64,000 nucleotides of DNA from Mucilaginibacter gossypiicola (GTDB lineage Bacteria > Bacteroidota > Bacteroidia > Sphingobacteriales > Sphingobacteriaceae), in NCBI RefSeq assembly GCF_900110105.1, contig NZ_FOCL01000002.1:1-64000 (forward strand), in the 5' to 3' direction. The position numbers and the translations under genes are program-made. The stretch's first letter is position 1. Each line of letters opens with the position of its first letter. The notes under the pieces were generated by a model, which was not told the origin of the DNA, made no database searches, and saw only the letters and a list, made by a program, of their open reading frames with translations. This document shows, piece after piece, positions 8,616 to 17,467 of the stretch.

Positions 8616-9011
8616 TCAGATCCGGAAGTTACAAAGGAAAAGGTAAACGTATTGGCGGTCTATCAGCAACCTAAGCGCACTTACATATGGCTTAGGACTT
8701 AATTTCCATAGCTGGAATACGAAAAACAGTAAGGTAAACGATCCTATGACTGCTGTAAGCCAATCGGTAGCTGATTTTTTTTCTTCGAGGGTTGATTTAT
8801 CCGGCCGTTGAACATAGCTTGATTCGTTGAAGCTACTGCGTACTGTTTCAATTTTTCGTTTAAAAACCGAATTAAATGCGGTTGAATGTGCACCTCTTAA
8901 TTCCGTTAACCGGGGCAGAAAAAAAACATGGCTGCTTGCAATAAGCAGATAAAAAACCATCACTGACATTACCAGTAATGATTTTGAAGCCTCATGTTTC
9001 CTCTTTTTCAA
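8616..9011 (-). CDS. Small membrane protein of unknown function
   Basis: 131 residues, not recognised. A basic N-terminus (MKKRKHEASK) is followed by one hydrophobic helix (about 12-31), a central polar stretch of about 50 residues rich in Ser, Arg and Lys, then a second hydrophobic helix (about 87-103, IGSFTLLFFVFQLWKL) and a basic tail. This predicts a two-helix protein with a polar loop, possibly periplasmic. It lies upstream of the efflux operon on the same strand with a 165-base gap, so cotranscription is possible but unproven. Codon use looks like its neighbours. Confidence 0.65.
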   Translation of the reverse strand: MKKRKHEASKSLLVMSVMVFYLLIASSHVFFLPRLTELRGAHSTAFNSVFKRKIETVRSSFNESSYVQRPDKSTLEEKKSATDWLTAVIGSFTLLFFVFQLWKLSPKPYVSALRLLIDRQYVYLFLCNFRI

Positions 9012-9615
9012 TATATTAGCTTGTACAATACAAAAATGAGAAAAAATGCCAATTTGTTTTGCAACAGTATTGTTGCAATTATCCTTTTATAAAAAGCAGT
9101 ATGGACTTTGACTTGCACTCTTTTTATTTGCGCGATTGGCATGTTGCCCCCCGGCTCACTCTCGTCCCGCTACCCGGGGTGTAATTAAAATAGGGGACAT
9201 GCGAGTGTTTAAATCCGGTGAAATCTGAAAGTGAAATAACATCTCCACCACGTCATTGCTTTAAGGTACGAAGAAATCTCCGACAGGCAGGTAACGATCT
9301 TTGTTCTATTGACTAACATTGTCGCGCTCCTGGCCGCGCGGGGCCAGGTACTTTTGTCTTGATACAAAAGTACCCAAAAAATCAAGTCAGCAGATAGGCT
9401 TCTTTGCGCACAAGGCCTTTGCCCTGCAAATCGGCCAGAACCACGGGCTGCAATTATTTTGCCCCGCTGTGCTCCCGCCTTCCCAATGCTTCTGCAAAAA
9501 CTTGCTATGCCCCTTCCTGCACTCAAGGCCACCATTGTTCCGCCCGCTTTCACCCGAAGCTTACCTGCTGACGGGAACATCCTTCATTTATTATATCAGG
9601 GGGTAGTATTTTATA
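9012..9615. other. 604-base non-coding gap with a GC-rich repeat
   Basis: I see no supported gene here. The right half (about 9325-9600) is markedly richer in G and C and has open frames on both strands, the pattern of an intergenic repeat, not coding sequence. Similar sequence, built around a hairpin on the word TACTTTTGT and its complement, is widespread between genes in Sphingobacteriaceae as I recall. The left part (9012-9300) is AT-rich and featureless apart from a short GC-rich patch at 9145-9180. Confidence 0.55.
9347..9374. repeat. Perfect 11-bp hairpin inside intergenic repeat
   Basis: GGTACTTTTGT (9347-9357) pairs with ACAAAAGTACC (9364-9374) without mismatch around the six-base loop CTTGAT. 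There is no T-run after either arm, so an intrinsic terminator is not indicated. It is the most ordered part of the GC-rich gap sequence. Confidence 0.75.
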
Positions 9616-11874
9616 TCAATCCTGACGGACTGCAGCTTTATTAGCCGTTACGGTATACCATTTTGAAAGCTTATTCATGAGCTCATCAAGCTTCACAGGT
9701 TTGCTGAGATAGTCGTCCATACCGGCCTGCAAACAATCCTGCTCATCGCCGGTCATGGCGTTGGCCGTTAGCGCTATGATAACCGGCTGCTTAATATCTT
9801 CCTTGCGGATTACGCGGGTGGCTTCAAGCCCATCCATAACAGGCATCTGCATATCCATTAATATCAATCCATAATCATTTTGATAAAGAGCCTCTATGGC
9901 ATCGAGCCCGTTTTTGGCGATACCCGGTTTATAGCCCATTTTACTTAAAATGTGCTTAATAACATGCTGATTAATCTCATTATCCTCGGCAATCAAAATA
10001 TTGAAGGGGTACTTATCACTAAAGTCGACCGATAATTTGGTTTTAAGCTGTTTATCGTCATTTTGCCCCGAACCGTTCTTAAGCGCTATGAAAACCTGTT
10101 TACCAAGTACCTGTTGCTTTATCGGCTTGCTCATAACAGATGTGAAAAGCGCCCTTCTGTCTTTGATAAAATCTTCGCCAATTGAGCTTAACAATATAAT
10201 TGGCAAGTGGCTGTATTCATCCTTGATAATTTTTGCCAGCATAGCGCCATCCATTACCGGCATATGCATATCAGTAATAACCAGGTCGATATCTTTATTT
10301 TTTTGCAATATCACCAATGCCTCGGCGGCAGATTCGGCTGTTATTGCTTTAAGGTTCCAATTATCAAACTGCCGTTCAAGGATAGACAGATTGGTATGGT
10401 TATCATCAACCACCAGTATTTTTTTACCCTGTAATTCAGTAAGATCGAAACTTGCAGATTGTTGATTAGCGCTCTCACCTGGATAGGCATTTATCGTAAA
10501 AGTAAATTTTGCACCTACGCCAGGTAAACTTTGAACGCCTATGGTCCCGCCCATTAGTGTAACCAATTTTTGGCAGATTGCCAGGCCTAAGCCCGTACCG
10601 CCATACTTGCGGGTAGTGGATGAATCAACCTGCGAAAACGCGCGGAACAGACGATGGAGTTTATCTTTCGGAATACCAATGCCGGTATCCCAAACATCAA
10701 ACTGTAATTTCAGCAAACCATCAAATTGTTTTTCCACGCAGCTAACATGAATACCTACTTCGCCTTTTTCGGTAAACTTAATGGCATTATTTACCAGGTT
10801 AATAAGCACTTGTTTAAGCCGTAACGGATCGCCGATAATACAGGGCGCTACCTCTTCATCTATCTCATAAACAAGATCAAGCCCTATTTGCCCGGCCTTA
10901 ACGGCAAACATGTCCATCACGTCTTCAATACTTTGCCGCAGACTAAAATCTTCCTGTTCAAGGTCGAGACTACCCGCTTCTATCTTCGAAAAATCAAGGA
11001 TATTATTGATCACATGGATCAGTGTTTCGCCGCAGTTGATGATGGTTTCGGTAAACATCCGCTGCTCCTCATTAAGCTCTGTTTCATTTAGCAGGGCCGA
11101 CATGCCGATAACCCCATTCATAGGCGTACGGATCTCGTGGCTCATGGTAGCGAGGAATATACTTTTTTCCTGATTAGCCTGGTCGGCCGCCAGACGAGCT
11201 TTTTGAAGCTCCAGGTTTGAGTGGTTCAGTTCTTTATTTGCAGCCGCCAAAACCTCTTCGTTGTACTTGCGCTCCAGGGATAGCTGAGCTTCGCGCTGCA
11301 GATCGGCCATTTGCAGGGTTTGCACAATTCTTAATTCATTGTATTTGCGCAACTGGTATGCCCAAAGGCCGCAAATAAACATGATCACCCCGGTAAGCAA
11401 TATGTGGATTACAAACGTTTGAAGGTCGAAATAATTGAGCTGCGTAAAAAATATATTTCCAAACCCAATATCCTGTAGGTAGCTAAAAGTGGCATGATGT
11501 ATAATAACTACTATAAGCAGCGGTATTTGCAGCTTCCAGTTTTGGTAGGTGATAAGCAGAGCGCTTGAAATAAATGCGAAAAAATGCATTTCAAACATGC
11601 CATGCATCTGGTAAATATACTGGGCCATGAAAATGCCCAGTACAGCGGCCAGCACATACTGATACAAAGCAGATTGGGGCAGGGCTATTTTTGCGGTATA
11701 GTAAGCCAGCAGGCAAAGGCCGCCAACACCAAAAGCTATAAGCCAGGTACCGTAAAAAAAAGCCAGTGCCAAACCAACGGCAAAATGCACAGGCAGAAAA
11801 TAGTCCATCAACCTGTCTGATCGGTCCTTGATCTCGGTTTGGAAATTAATGTTATGAGCTATGGCTGCTGTCAC
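9616..11874 (-). CDS. Membrane hybrid sensor histidine kinase with two receiver domains
   Basis: 752 residues. The N-terminus (about 20-185) has roughly six membrane helices with a His-bearing segment ([11 protein letters not shown] ... YQNWK ... [10 protein letters not shown]). A coiled coil (about 190-240) leads to the HisKA domain with phosphoacceptor His near 246 ([11 protein letters not shown]). The HATPase domain has DTGIGIP and [10 protein letters not shown]. Two receiver domains start near 482 (LVVDDN, TDMHMP, SKPIK) and 625 (IAEDN, MDMQMP, SKPVK), both with intact phosphoacceptor Asp, Thr/Ser and Lys. There is no DNA-binding output, so the signal must pass to a separate phosphotransfer or regulator protein, not seen next to it. 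The kinase and receivers closely resemble the C-terminal half of the protein at 47789. Confidence 0.93.
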   Translation of the reverse strand: MTAAIAHNINFQTEIKDRSDRLMDYFLPVHFAVGLALAFFYGTWLIAFGVGGLCLLAYYTAKIALPQSALYQYVLAAVLGIFMAQYIYQMHGMFEMHFFAFISSALLITYQNWKLQIPLLIVVIIHHATFSYLQDIGFGNIFFTQLNYFDLQTFVIHILLTGVIMFICGLWAYQLRKYNELRIVQTLQMADLQREAQLSLERKYNEEVLAAANKELNHSNLELQKARLAADQANQEKSIFLATMSHEIRTPMNGVIGMSALLNETELNEEQRMFTETIINCGETLIHVINNILDFSKIEAGSLDLEQEDFSLRQSIEDVMDMFAVKAGQIGLDLVYEIDEEVAPCIIGDPLRLKQVLINLVNNAIKFTEKGEVGIHVSCVEKQFDGLLKLQFDVWDTGIGIPKDKLHRLFRAFSQVDSSTTRKYGGTGLGLAICQKLVTLMGGTIGVQSLPGVGAKFTFTINAYPGESANQQSASFDLTELQGKKILVVDDNHTNLSILERQFDNWNLKAITAESAAEALVILQKNKDIDLVITDMHMPVMDGAMLAKIIKDEYSHLPIILLSSIGEDFIKDRRALFTSVMSKPIKQQVLGKQVFIALKNGSGQNDDKQLKTKLSVDFSDKYPFNILIAEDNEINQHVIKHILSKMGYKPGIAKNGLDAIEALYQNDYGLILMDMQMPVMDGLEATRVIRKEDIKQPVIIALTANAMTGDEQDCLQAGMDDYLSKPVKLDELMNKLSKWYTVTANKAAVRQD

Positions 11875-11897
11875 TTGTATTTAAAAATAGGGATATG

Positions 11898-12494
11898 TTA
11901 ATTATGACAATCGGGCAAGCGACAGCCATATGATGTTAGCGCCAATTTATTAAATGTGAGTCGGGTATTGCTACTAAGTAAACCGTTAATTGCTATTTTG
12001 GCAAAGCTCGTTTTTTCGTTGGTACAGTAACGGCTTATATTGTAATTGCCACGATAGTATAGTTTACTTGCGGTATCAATCAGCGCAACCTGTGGTGTTG
12101 AGTAAACCCCGCAGGCTTCGGCAACGGAAGGATCAAATATTACCGGCAGTTTCATGCCAAATTTATCCAGGATCTCGCCCTCGGTAAAATGCTTGCTACT
12201 CATGATCACGATAGCAAAATTTACCTGCCCGCGATATTGCTCAACAATGGCTTTAAATTGTTTAACATTAAATCTTGAGCAGGGACAATCCGGGTTAAAA
12301 AAATGCAGAAACAACGGTTTGCTGTGGTCTTTATAATGCTTTGGATTAATGGAAATAACCGTACCTTGTTTTACCGGTTTATAGTTTTCGGGCACCGGCG
12401 TAGGTAGCTGATATTGCAATTCATTATACCAAAATAATGCGCCAATAACAGCAAGTAATATTACAAGCCAACCAATAACTAACGTTTTCCTCAT
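11898..12494 (-). CDS. Membrane-anchored thioredoxin-fold protein
   Basis: 198 residues from the ATG at 12494; an in-frame ATG at 12524 would add ten residues before the signal anchor. One N-terminal helix (about 5-23) anchors the protein, leaving a periplasmic thioredoxin-like domain. LFLHFFNPDCPCSRFN places C70 and C72 in a C-P-C arrangement where thioredoxins have CxxC, and the cis-Pro loop reads YSTPQVALID. A second cysteine pair ends the protein (GCRLPDC). The family resembles DUF6436/TlpA-type proteins. A redox or metal-handling role is plausible but not shown. It lies 23 bases past the upstream end of the hybrid kinase gene, on the same strand, so the two may be cotranscribed. Confidence 0.75.
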   Translation of the reverse strand: MRKTLVIGWLVILLAVIGALFWYNELQYQLPTPVPENYKPVKQGTVISINPKHYKDHSKPLFLHFFNPDCPCSRFNVKQFKAIVEQYRGQVNFAIVIMSSKHFTEGEILDKFGMKLPVIFDPSVAEACGVYSTPQVALIDTASKLYYRGNYNISRYCTNEKTSFAKIAINGLLSSNTRLTFNKLALTSYGCRLPDCHN

Positions 12495-12678
12495 TGTGCC
12501 AAAGCCCCCTGCATGCCATCCCAAACGAATGAAAAATGCAAAAAACCAACAGTAAACATACTGTTTTTTTAGTGTATAAGAAACACTTTTTCAGCATTTT
12601 AAACATACAGGTTTTAAATTTACCCGTTAACGAAACCCGGCTTTAATCTTTAATTAAACCTATCAACTGCCACTCATT

Positions 12679-13764
12679 TTATTTAATAGCCTGTTTTCTT
12701 CTTTCGGTTAGATAGCGGCGTAAAGGAACATCGTATACCTTCATAACAAGATAGGCAAATGTAACCAGGATAATTAAACCGGGTGCAATGATATAGGCTA
12801 AGTGAAGCGCATCGGGTTTATTTGCTGCGTAATAACTACCAAACATCCACATTACAAAGTAATGCGTCATGTATAACGGATAGGAGATATTGCCAGAAAA
12901 AACACAGATTTTACGCAGGCCTTCATTAAGAACAGTTCCCGCCCCCAGTGCAACAAGTAAGGGGAAATAAATGATAACTATAAAAGGCTCGCTAAGCCAG
13001 TTCCAGGATGAGAATGGCGATAGGAAAGCCAGCATTAATAAAACCGAAAGACCAATAAAACCAAGCCTGTTTTTAATGATCAGGTTATGCCGGTAAACCA
13101 GCAAACCGGCGGTAAAAGAGTAGGCTATACGCACACCTCCATCCCAGAAAGTTTCGCCGCTCCAGCCGCCCATCAAATTACCTGAACGGTTGGCCACATA
13201 GCAAATTGCCGCCGCCGAAATCACAACAAGCACTATCAGGTAGCGACGGTGAAGGCGGCATAGTACAAGGGCATAAACAATGTTAGCCACATACTCCCAA
13301 AATAACGACCATGCGGGCGCATTAAAACCAAACAAATTAAAATACCTCTCGCTCATGATTGCGTTAGGAATCATGAATATCGAACTAAGAAACAACAGTA
13401 ATATACTCCCCGCACTACGGGCAATAGGCTGTGCATTAAACGGATCAAATATAAAACCCAGCAAGCCTAATACTGAGCCAAAAACAACAAGCGGATGCAG
13501 CCTGATTAATCTTGATTTAAAAAACTCCTTTATACCCATCTTACCTATCCTATCATCATAAGCGTAGCCAATTACAAAACCCGACAAGCAAAAGAAAAAG
13601 TCGACCGCCAGGAAACCGTGACCTATAAAATCCTTGCTGTAATCAGAGTAAGCTATCTCCATAAAATGGAAGGTAACAACAGCTATAGCAGCTACGCCGC
13701 GCAGACCGTCAAGAATTTCAAAATGCTGTTTAGTTTTAAGGATTCCGGGATTTAGTTTTTCCAT
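12679..13764 (-). CDS. Acyltransferase 3 family membrane protein (OafA/YrhL-like)
   Basis: 361 residues with about ten membrane helices. The signature starts are clear: LDGLRGVAAIAVVTFHF with the conserved His, then FFFCLSGFVIGYAY and an R-L-x-R-L-x-P-like motif (KSRLIRLHPLVVFG). Members transfer acyl groups from the cytoplasm to surface sugars such as lipopolysaccharide O-antigen or exopolysaccharide. The acceptor here is unknown and no polysaccharide genes lie nearby. It stands alone on the minus strand, divergent from the AhpD-like gene. Confidence 0.93.
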   Translation of the reverse strand: MEKLNPGILKTKQHFEILDGLRGVAAIAVVTFHFMEIAYSDYSKDFIGHGFLAVDFFFCLSGFVIGYAYDDRIGKMGIKEFFKSRLIRLHPLVVFGSVLGLLGFIFDPFNAQPIARSAGSILLLFLSSIFMIPNAIMSERYFNLFGFNAPAWSLFWEYVANIVYALVLCRLHRRYLIVLVVISAAAICYVANRSGNLMGGWSGETFWDGGVRIAYSFTAGLLVYRHNLIIKNRLGFIGLSVLLMLAFLSPFSSWNWLSEPFIVIIYFPLLVALGAGTVLNEGLRKICVFSGNISYPLYMTHYFVMWMFGSYYAANKPDALHLAYIIAPGLIILVTFAYLVMKVYDVPLRRYLTERRKQAIK

Positions 13765-13935
13765 ATTAAATTATCCAGGTTAGTTGCAGGAGCCTGGTTT
13801 GCTAAATAAACAAAAATATGCCGGATGAAAAACCCTGATTTTATTCTGACAAAAAAATAAAAATATTTTTCTCCATTTTGTCCAATCCACAAAACATGGT
13901 TGTCATTCGGTTTTAACAACATAATTTAAAACAAA

Positions 13936-14388
13936 ATGGAACAGAGACTTAGCATGTGGGAAAAAGGACAGAACGCCTTAAAACCATTATTTGGCATGGG
14001 CGCTTATATTAAAAAAGCATCAATTGAAGAGGCTTTGCTTGAACTGGTAAACTTCAGGGTATCCCAAATTAACAAATGCGCTTATTGCCTCGATATGCAT
14101 TATAAAGATGCCCGTGCCAATGGCGAAACCGAACAACGCTTATACGGCCTGAGCGCATGGGAAGAATCACCTTACTACACCGACCGTGAAAGGGCCGCCT
14201 TTGCCTGGGCAGAAGCGGTTACTGCCTGCCACGTAACTGATGAGGTATATGCAACCGCTAAAACCCAGTTTAGCGACACAGAACTGATAGACCTTACCAT
14301 GGCCGTTACCACCATTAACACCTGGAACCGCCTTAACCTTTCGTTCCCTAACGTAGCAGGCACTTACCAGGTTGGTCAGTTTTCATAA
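13936..14388 (+). CDS. Carboxymuconolactone decarboxylase-family (AhpD-like) protein
   Basis: 150 residues. The AhpD active-site motif is present: C-x-x-C-x-x-x-H (KCAYCLDMHYKDA, about residues 53-60), after LLELVNFRVSQIN. AhpD-type proteins are disulfide reductases in peroxide defence; many members of this family have no tested function. The next gene starts 35 bases downstream, so it probably heads an operon with the YCII-domain gene and lies just upstream of a sigma factor. The link suggests a stress-response unit (inference). Confidence 0.9.
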   Translation: MEQRLSMWEKGQNALKPLFGMGAYIKKASIEEALLELVNFRVSQINKCAYCLDMHYKDARANGETEQRLYGLSAWEESPYYTDRERAAFAWAEAVTACHVTDEVYATAKTQFSDTELIDLTMAVTTINTWNRLNLSFPNVAGTYQVGQFS

Positions 14389-14423
14389 AACAGCTTATAT
14401 TAACCATGTTAAAACATAGCCTT

Positions 14424-14768
14424 ATGAATGAGTTTTTGTTAGTGATCCACAGGGATCTGAAAAGCAAGGATGCAAGCCCTTCGCCCGAGCAAATGCAGGC
14501 GGCTATAAAACCTTTCCAGGATTGGATAGGCGGTATTGCAGCCCAAAACAAACTGGTTGGCGCTCCTAAACGCTGGGATGGCGACGGCCGGGTGATCAAA
14601 CAAAATACTGTGATCAATGGCCCCTACGCCGAAATCAAGGAATCAATTGGAGGCCTGTTCCTGATCAGGGCCGAAGATTATGATGACGCCGTTGAAATAG
14701 CCAAAGGCTGCCCGGTTTTGCAATGGGGAGCTACTGTTGAAGTACGAATGGCTGTGCCTACTGTATAA
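14424..14768 (+). CDS. YCII/DGPF-domain protein
   Basis: 114 residues from the ATG at 14424, chosen because the conserved fold begins at MNEFLLVIHRD; an ATG at 14406 would only add six residues. It keeps the family landmarks: the ferredoxin-like beta-alpha unit, DGPF-like segment NGPYAEIKESIGGLFLI and the C-terminal VEVRM strand. Small DGPF proteins are commonly encoded next to ECF42-type sigma factors, which is the case here. Their biochemical role is unknown. A strong hairpin (14774-14805) follows its stop. Confidence 0.88.
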   Translation: MNEFLLVIHRDLKSKDASPSPEQMQAAIKPFQDWIGGIAAQNKLVGAPKRWDGDGRVIKQNTVINGPYAEIKESIGGLFLIRAEDYDDAVEIAKGCPVLQWGATVEVRMAVPTV

Positions 14769-14773
14769 AACCG

Positions 14774-14805
14774 AAAATGCCTTTGTACCTTTGCAAAGGC
14801 ATTTT
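14774..14805 (+). terminator. Intrinsic terminator between YCII gene and sigma gene
   Basis: AAAATGCCTTTG (14774-14785) pairs perfectly with CAAAGGCATTTT (14794-14805), with loop TACCTTTG and more T residues after the right arm. The loop is itself a match to the Bacteroidota -7 promoter consensus TAnnTTTG, 23 bases before the sigma ATG. No TTG is found at the expected -33 distance, so terminator is the better call. Confidence 0.75.
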
Positions 14806-14816
14806 TATTTTAACCT

Positions 14817-16061
14817 ATGCAACCTAAAGAACTCCTACCTCATTTGTTCCGCACCGAATACCAAAAAATCGTAGCGGTACTTTGCCGCCTTTTTGGTATC
14901 GAACATATTGAAATTGCAGAAGATATTGTTAGCGATACTTTTCTTTCGGCCACAGAGAACTGGAGCCTGAAAGGTTTGCCGGATAACCCTGCCGCCTGGC
15001 TTTATACCGTCGCCAAAAATAAAACCAAAAACTACCTTAAACACGATACCATTTTTAAGCAAAAGCTTTCGCCCGAAATAAAATATACTACCGACAGTAC
15101 CGGTGAAATAGAGATTGATCTGTCAACCAAAAACATCGCCGATAGTCAGTTGGCCATGATCTTTACGGTTTGTAACCCGGTTATCCCTGCCGAATCGCAG
15201 GTGGCGCTTGCTCTTAACCTGCTTTGCGGTTTTGGGATACAGGAAATTACCGATGCCTTTTTAGCAAACAAGGAGATTATTTACAAACGGATAAGCCGCG
15301 CAAAAGAAAAGTTGAAAGAGGCGGGTATCCAAATTAAACAGCCAACCCTGAACGAGATCAATAACCGACTTGAAAATGTTTTGACAACTGTTTACCTGCT
15401 GTTTTCTGAAGGATATTACTCAACTTCCCAAAACATCACCCTTCGCCATGATCTTTGTGCCGAAGCAATGCGGCTTAATTTTCTGCTGATAGAAAATCCC
15501 GCTACCAATACCCCGGCTGTAAATGCCCTGTTTGCACTAATGTGTTTTCATGCCTCGCGGTTTGAGGCCCGCACCAATGATGATGGTGCCATGGTCCTTT
15601 ACGAAGATCAGGACGAATCACTTTGGGACAAGGATTTAATTAATCAAGGCATTTATTACCTAAACCAGGCCTCAACCGGAACAACGTTAACTAAATATCA
15701 TTTGGAGGCGGGCATTGCCTATTGGCATACTATTAAAGAAGATACGGCCGAAAAATGGGAGAATATATTGCAGTTGTACAATAACCTGCTTATCATGGAA
15801 TATTCGCCGATAGCAGCACTGAACCGAACTTTCGCCCTTGCAAAAACCAATGGCAAGCAAGCCGCAATTGCCGAAGCCGAAAAACTGAACCTGAGCAATA
15901 ATCATTTTTATTATTCATTACTGGGCAACCTATATACCGGCATAGATAACCCAAAAGCGTTGCAGCACTATGAAACGGCTGTGAAACTGGCTACATCAGC
16001 AAGTGACAAAGCGACAATAGCCATTAATATAAACCGGCTTAAACAGTATCAGAACCAATAA
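14817..16061 (+). CDS. ECF42-type RNA polymerase sigma factor with C-terminal TPR-like domain
   Basis: 414 residues, twice the size of a normal ECF sigma. Residues about 10-80 form region 2 (IVAVLCRLFGIEHIEIAEDI and PAAWLYTVAKNKTKN). Region 4 lies at about 125-175 (FGIQEITDAFLANKEIIYKR). The rest is the long helical extension typical of this group, including the hallmark DQDESLWDKDLINQG (near 265-280) and TPR-like helices to the end. ECF42 factors are typically encoded beside DGPF/YCII proteins, as here, and the C-terminal extension is thought to be regulatory in place of an anti-sigma factor. No anti-sigma gene is visible. Confidence 0.92.
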   Translation: MQPKELLPHLFRTEYQKIVAVLCRLFGIEHIEIAEDIVSDTFLSATENWSLKGLPDNPAAWLYTVAKNKTKNYLKHDTIFKQKLSPEIKYTTDSTGEIEIDLSTKNIADSQLAMIFTVCNPVIPAESQVALALNLLCGFGIQEITDAFLANKEIIYKRISRAKEKLKEAGIQIKQPTLNEINNRLENVLTTVYLLFSEGYYSTSQNITLRHDLCAEAMRLNFLLIENPATNTPAVNALFALMCFHASRFEARTNDDGAMVLYEDQDESLWDKDLINQGIYYLNQASTGTTLTKYHLEAGIAYWHTIKEDTAEKWENILQLYNNLLIMEYSPIAALNRTFALAKTNGKQAAIAEAEKLNLSNNHFYYSLLGNLYTGIDNPKALQHYETAVKLATSASDKATIAININRLKQYQNQ

Positions 16062-16067
16062 TATCTA

Positions 16068-17338
16068 ATGATAGAAACCAACTTATCAAACAAAAATTTA
16101 AAAGCGCCATACGCCGGGGAACCGGCGAAACGCATCTGCTGATTCAAAACCATCCGGAGATTGATTTTTCGGGGGAGATCATCAAAGCTTGTGTTAAGAA
16201 TTTCGCGCACGACGGTCAATGTGAACACAGCAGGGAAGAGTATCTTGTTGAATTAATCAACCTATCAGGTAAAAAGGACAAAATAAAGAAAGCTGTACTG
16301 AAAGCCCTTTTAAAACCTCAAAATGATACCTGGACACTAACACAGCTTTTTGACCTGGCTAAAATATTTGCCCTTGAGGGGGATTCCGAAGCAAAACATG
16401 CTATTTATGATGGCTTCGTTCATAATCCTATCTGGAGATCGGACTGGGCTGGTACATACCAGATCATGGAACTTGATGGCCTGGAAGGCCTCAAATTTAT
16501 TGCAGAAGAATTTGGCAAACGCCTTGAAAAAGATCCGGAAGATTGGCAGGACGATGACCTCATTAAAAGCTTTCAAAAAGAAAACCCGGAAATTGATGTA
16601 TGGGCCGAACTTGATGCCGCCGCTACACAAAATCGTTTTATCAAGATATATACTGATGATGTACGGCGCAATATAGATCAGCGCAATGAACGGGTTAAAC
16701 CCACTCTCATTTATAAAAACATAGTTGAAGAAGCCCTGTTGCGGCAAAGCAGGACTTGGTTTATTAATAGAAAACTAAAACGCGCCGAACTCGAATTAAT
16801 AGCACAGCAACTTTTAATTGAACGAAATAAAAGTAACATCGAAAAATTGCTGCGAGTTTTCACAAAGCACAAGTTTCCGCTTAATAAAGAGCCCCTTTTT
16901 AATCTGGCCCTTAAAGATCCGGCAAGGAACATGAGAATTGTGATATTGGCTATTCAGGCGCTTGGTCTTTTCAAAGGTAAAAATATCAGGCAGCTTGCTT
17001 TGAAACAAATCGCTGTTAGCAAGCGCCCTGCATTTTTTGCTAAAATTCTAATAGAAAATTATAAAAAAGGTGATCAAAAACTGCTGACCACTCTCGTGAA
17101 AAAAGCCGGTACGGGCGATGAGTTAGAAGGTTTGATAATTGACATTACCAATATTTATTACGCCAATAAAACACCGGAATGCCGGGAACCATTGGAGGCC
17201 CTTTATGATAAACACACCTGCGGCTTGTGCCGGAAACGTGCTGTTGAAATATTAAAAGAGAATGATGTGCTGAGTGAGCGAATAAAAAATGAGATCAGAT
17301 TTGATTGTAATGAGGATACAAGGGAGCTATATGAATGA
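16068..17338 (+). CDS. Helical-repeat (HEAT-like) protein; expression needs a -1 frameshift near codon 11
   Basis: The long frame ending at 17338 is open back to 16043 with protein-like content but has no ATG, GTG or TTG until 16466. An ATG at 16068, six bases after the sigma stop, opens a 24-codon frame that ends at 16142. Joining the two needs a -1 shift near 16094-16100, where the heptamer AAATTTA sits in the right phase (A AAT TTA), giving about 423 residues. The product looks all-helical; its end (CGLCRKRAVEIL ... IRFDCNEDTRELYE) resembles HEAT-like proteins of unknown function. Alternatives: a real frameshift mutation, a sequencing error, a non-standard start, or a 290-residue protein from 16466. 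Confidence 0.6.
16094..16133 (+). promoter_or_regulatory. Candidate -1 ribosomal frameshift signal
   Basis: The slippery heptamer AAATTTA (16094-16100) fits the X XXY YYZ rule in the frame set by the ATG at 16068. It is followed by a hairpin CGCCGG-GGAA-CCGGCG (16112-16127) that can extend outward through GCG (16104-16106) and CGC (16131-16133). The two together are the layout of a programmed -1 site; function is inferred. Confidence 0.4.
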
Positions 17339-17467
17339 CAGAGTTCATCAGCGTAAACCGCGCACCAGTATATCAAACGCAGAATAATTGGCAATCAAAA
17401 AGATCATGGCTATATTGAGCCTTTAAATTATCATTCATAACAAACCTGGACTTTAAACCCAAACATA

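Noticed and set aside
9209..9644. Open frames on both strands in the GC-rich gap
   Set aside because: High G+C removes stop codons by chance; frames on both strands overlap and none has recognisable motifs.
10001..10465. 154-codon frame antisense to the hybrid kinase
   Set aside because: Shadow of the receiver-domain coding sequence.
12424..12606. 60-codon minus-strand frame upstream of the thioredoxin-fold gene
   Set aside because: Overlaps the chosen start region and has no signature.
14786..14793. TACCTTTG as promoter of the sigma gene
   Set aside because: It is the loop of a perfect terminator and has no TTG at the -33 distance; kept only as an observation.
16466..17338. ATG at 16466 as the simple start of the helical-repeat gene
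   Set aside because: More than 400 upstream bases stay open with protein-like sequence and no break, so this start would leave them unexplained; kept as an alternative.
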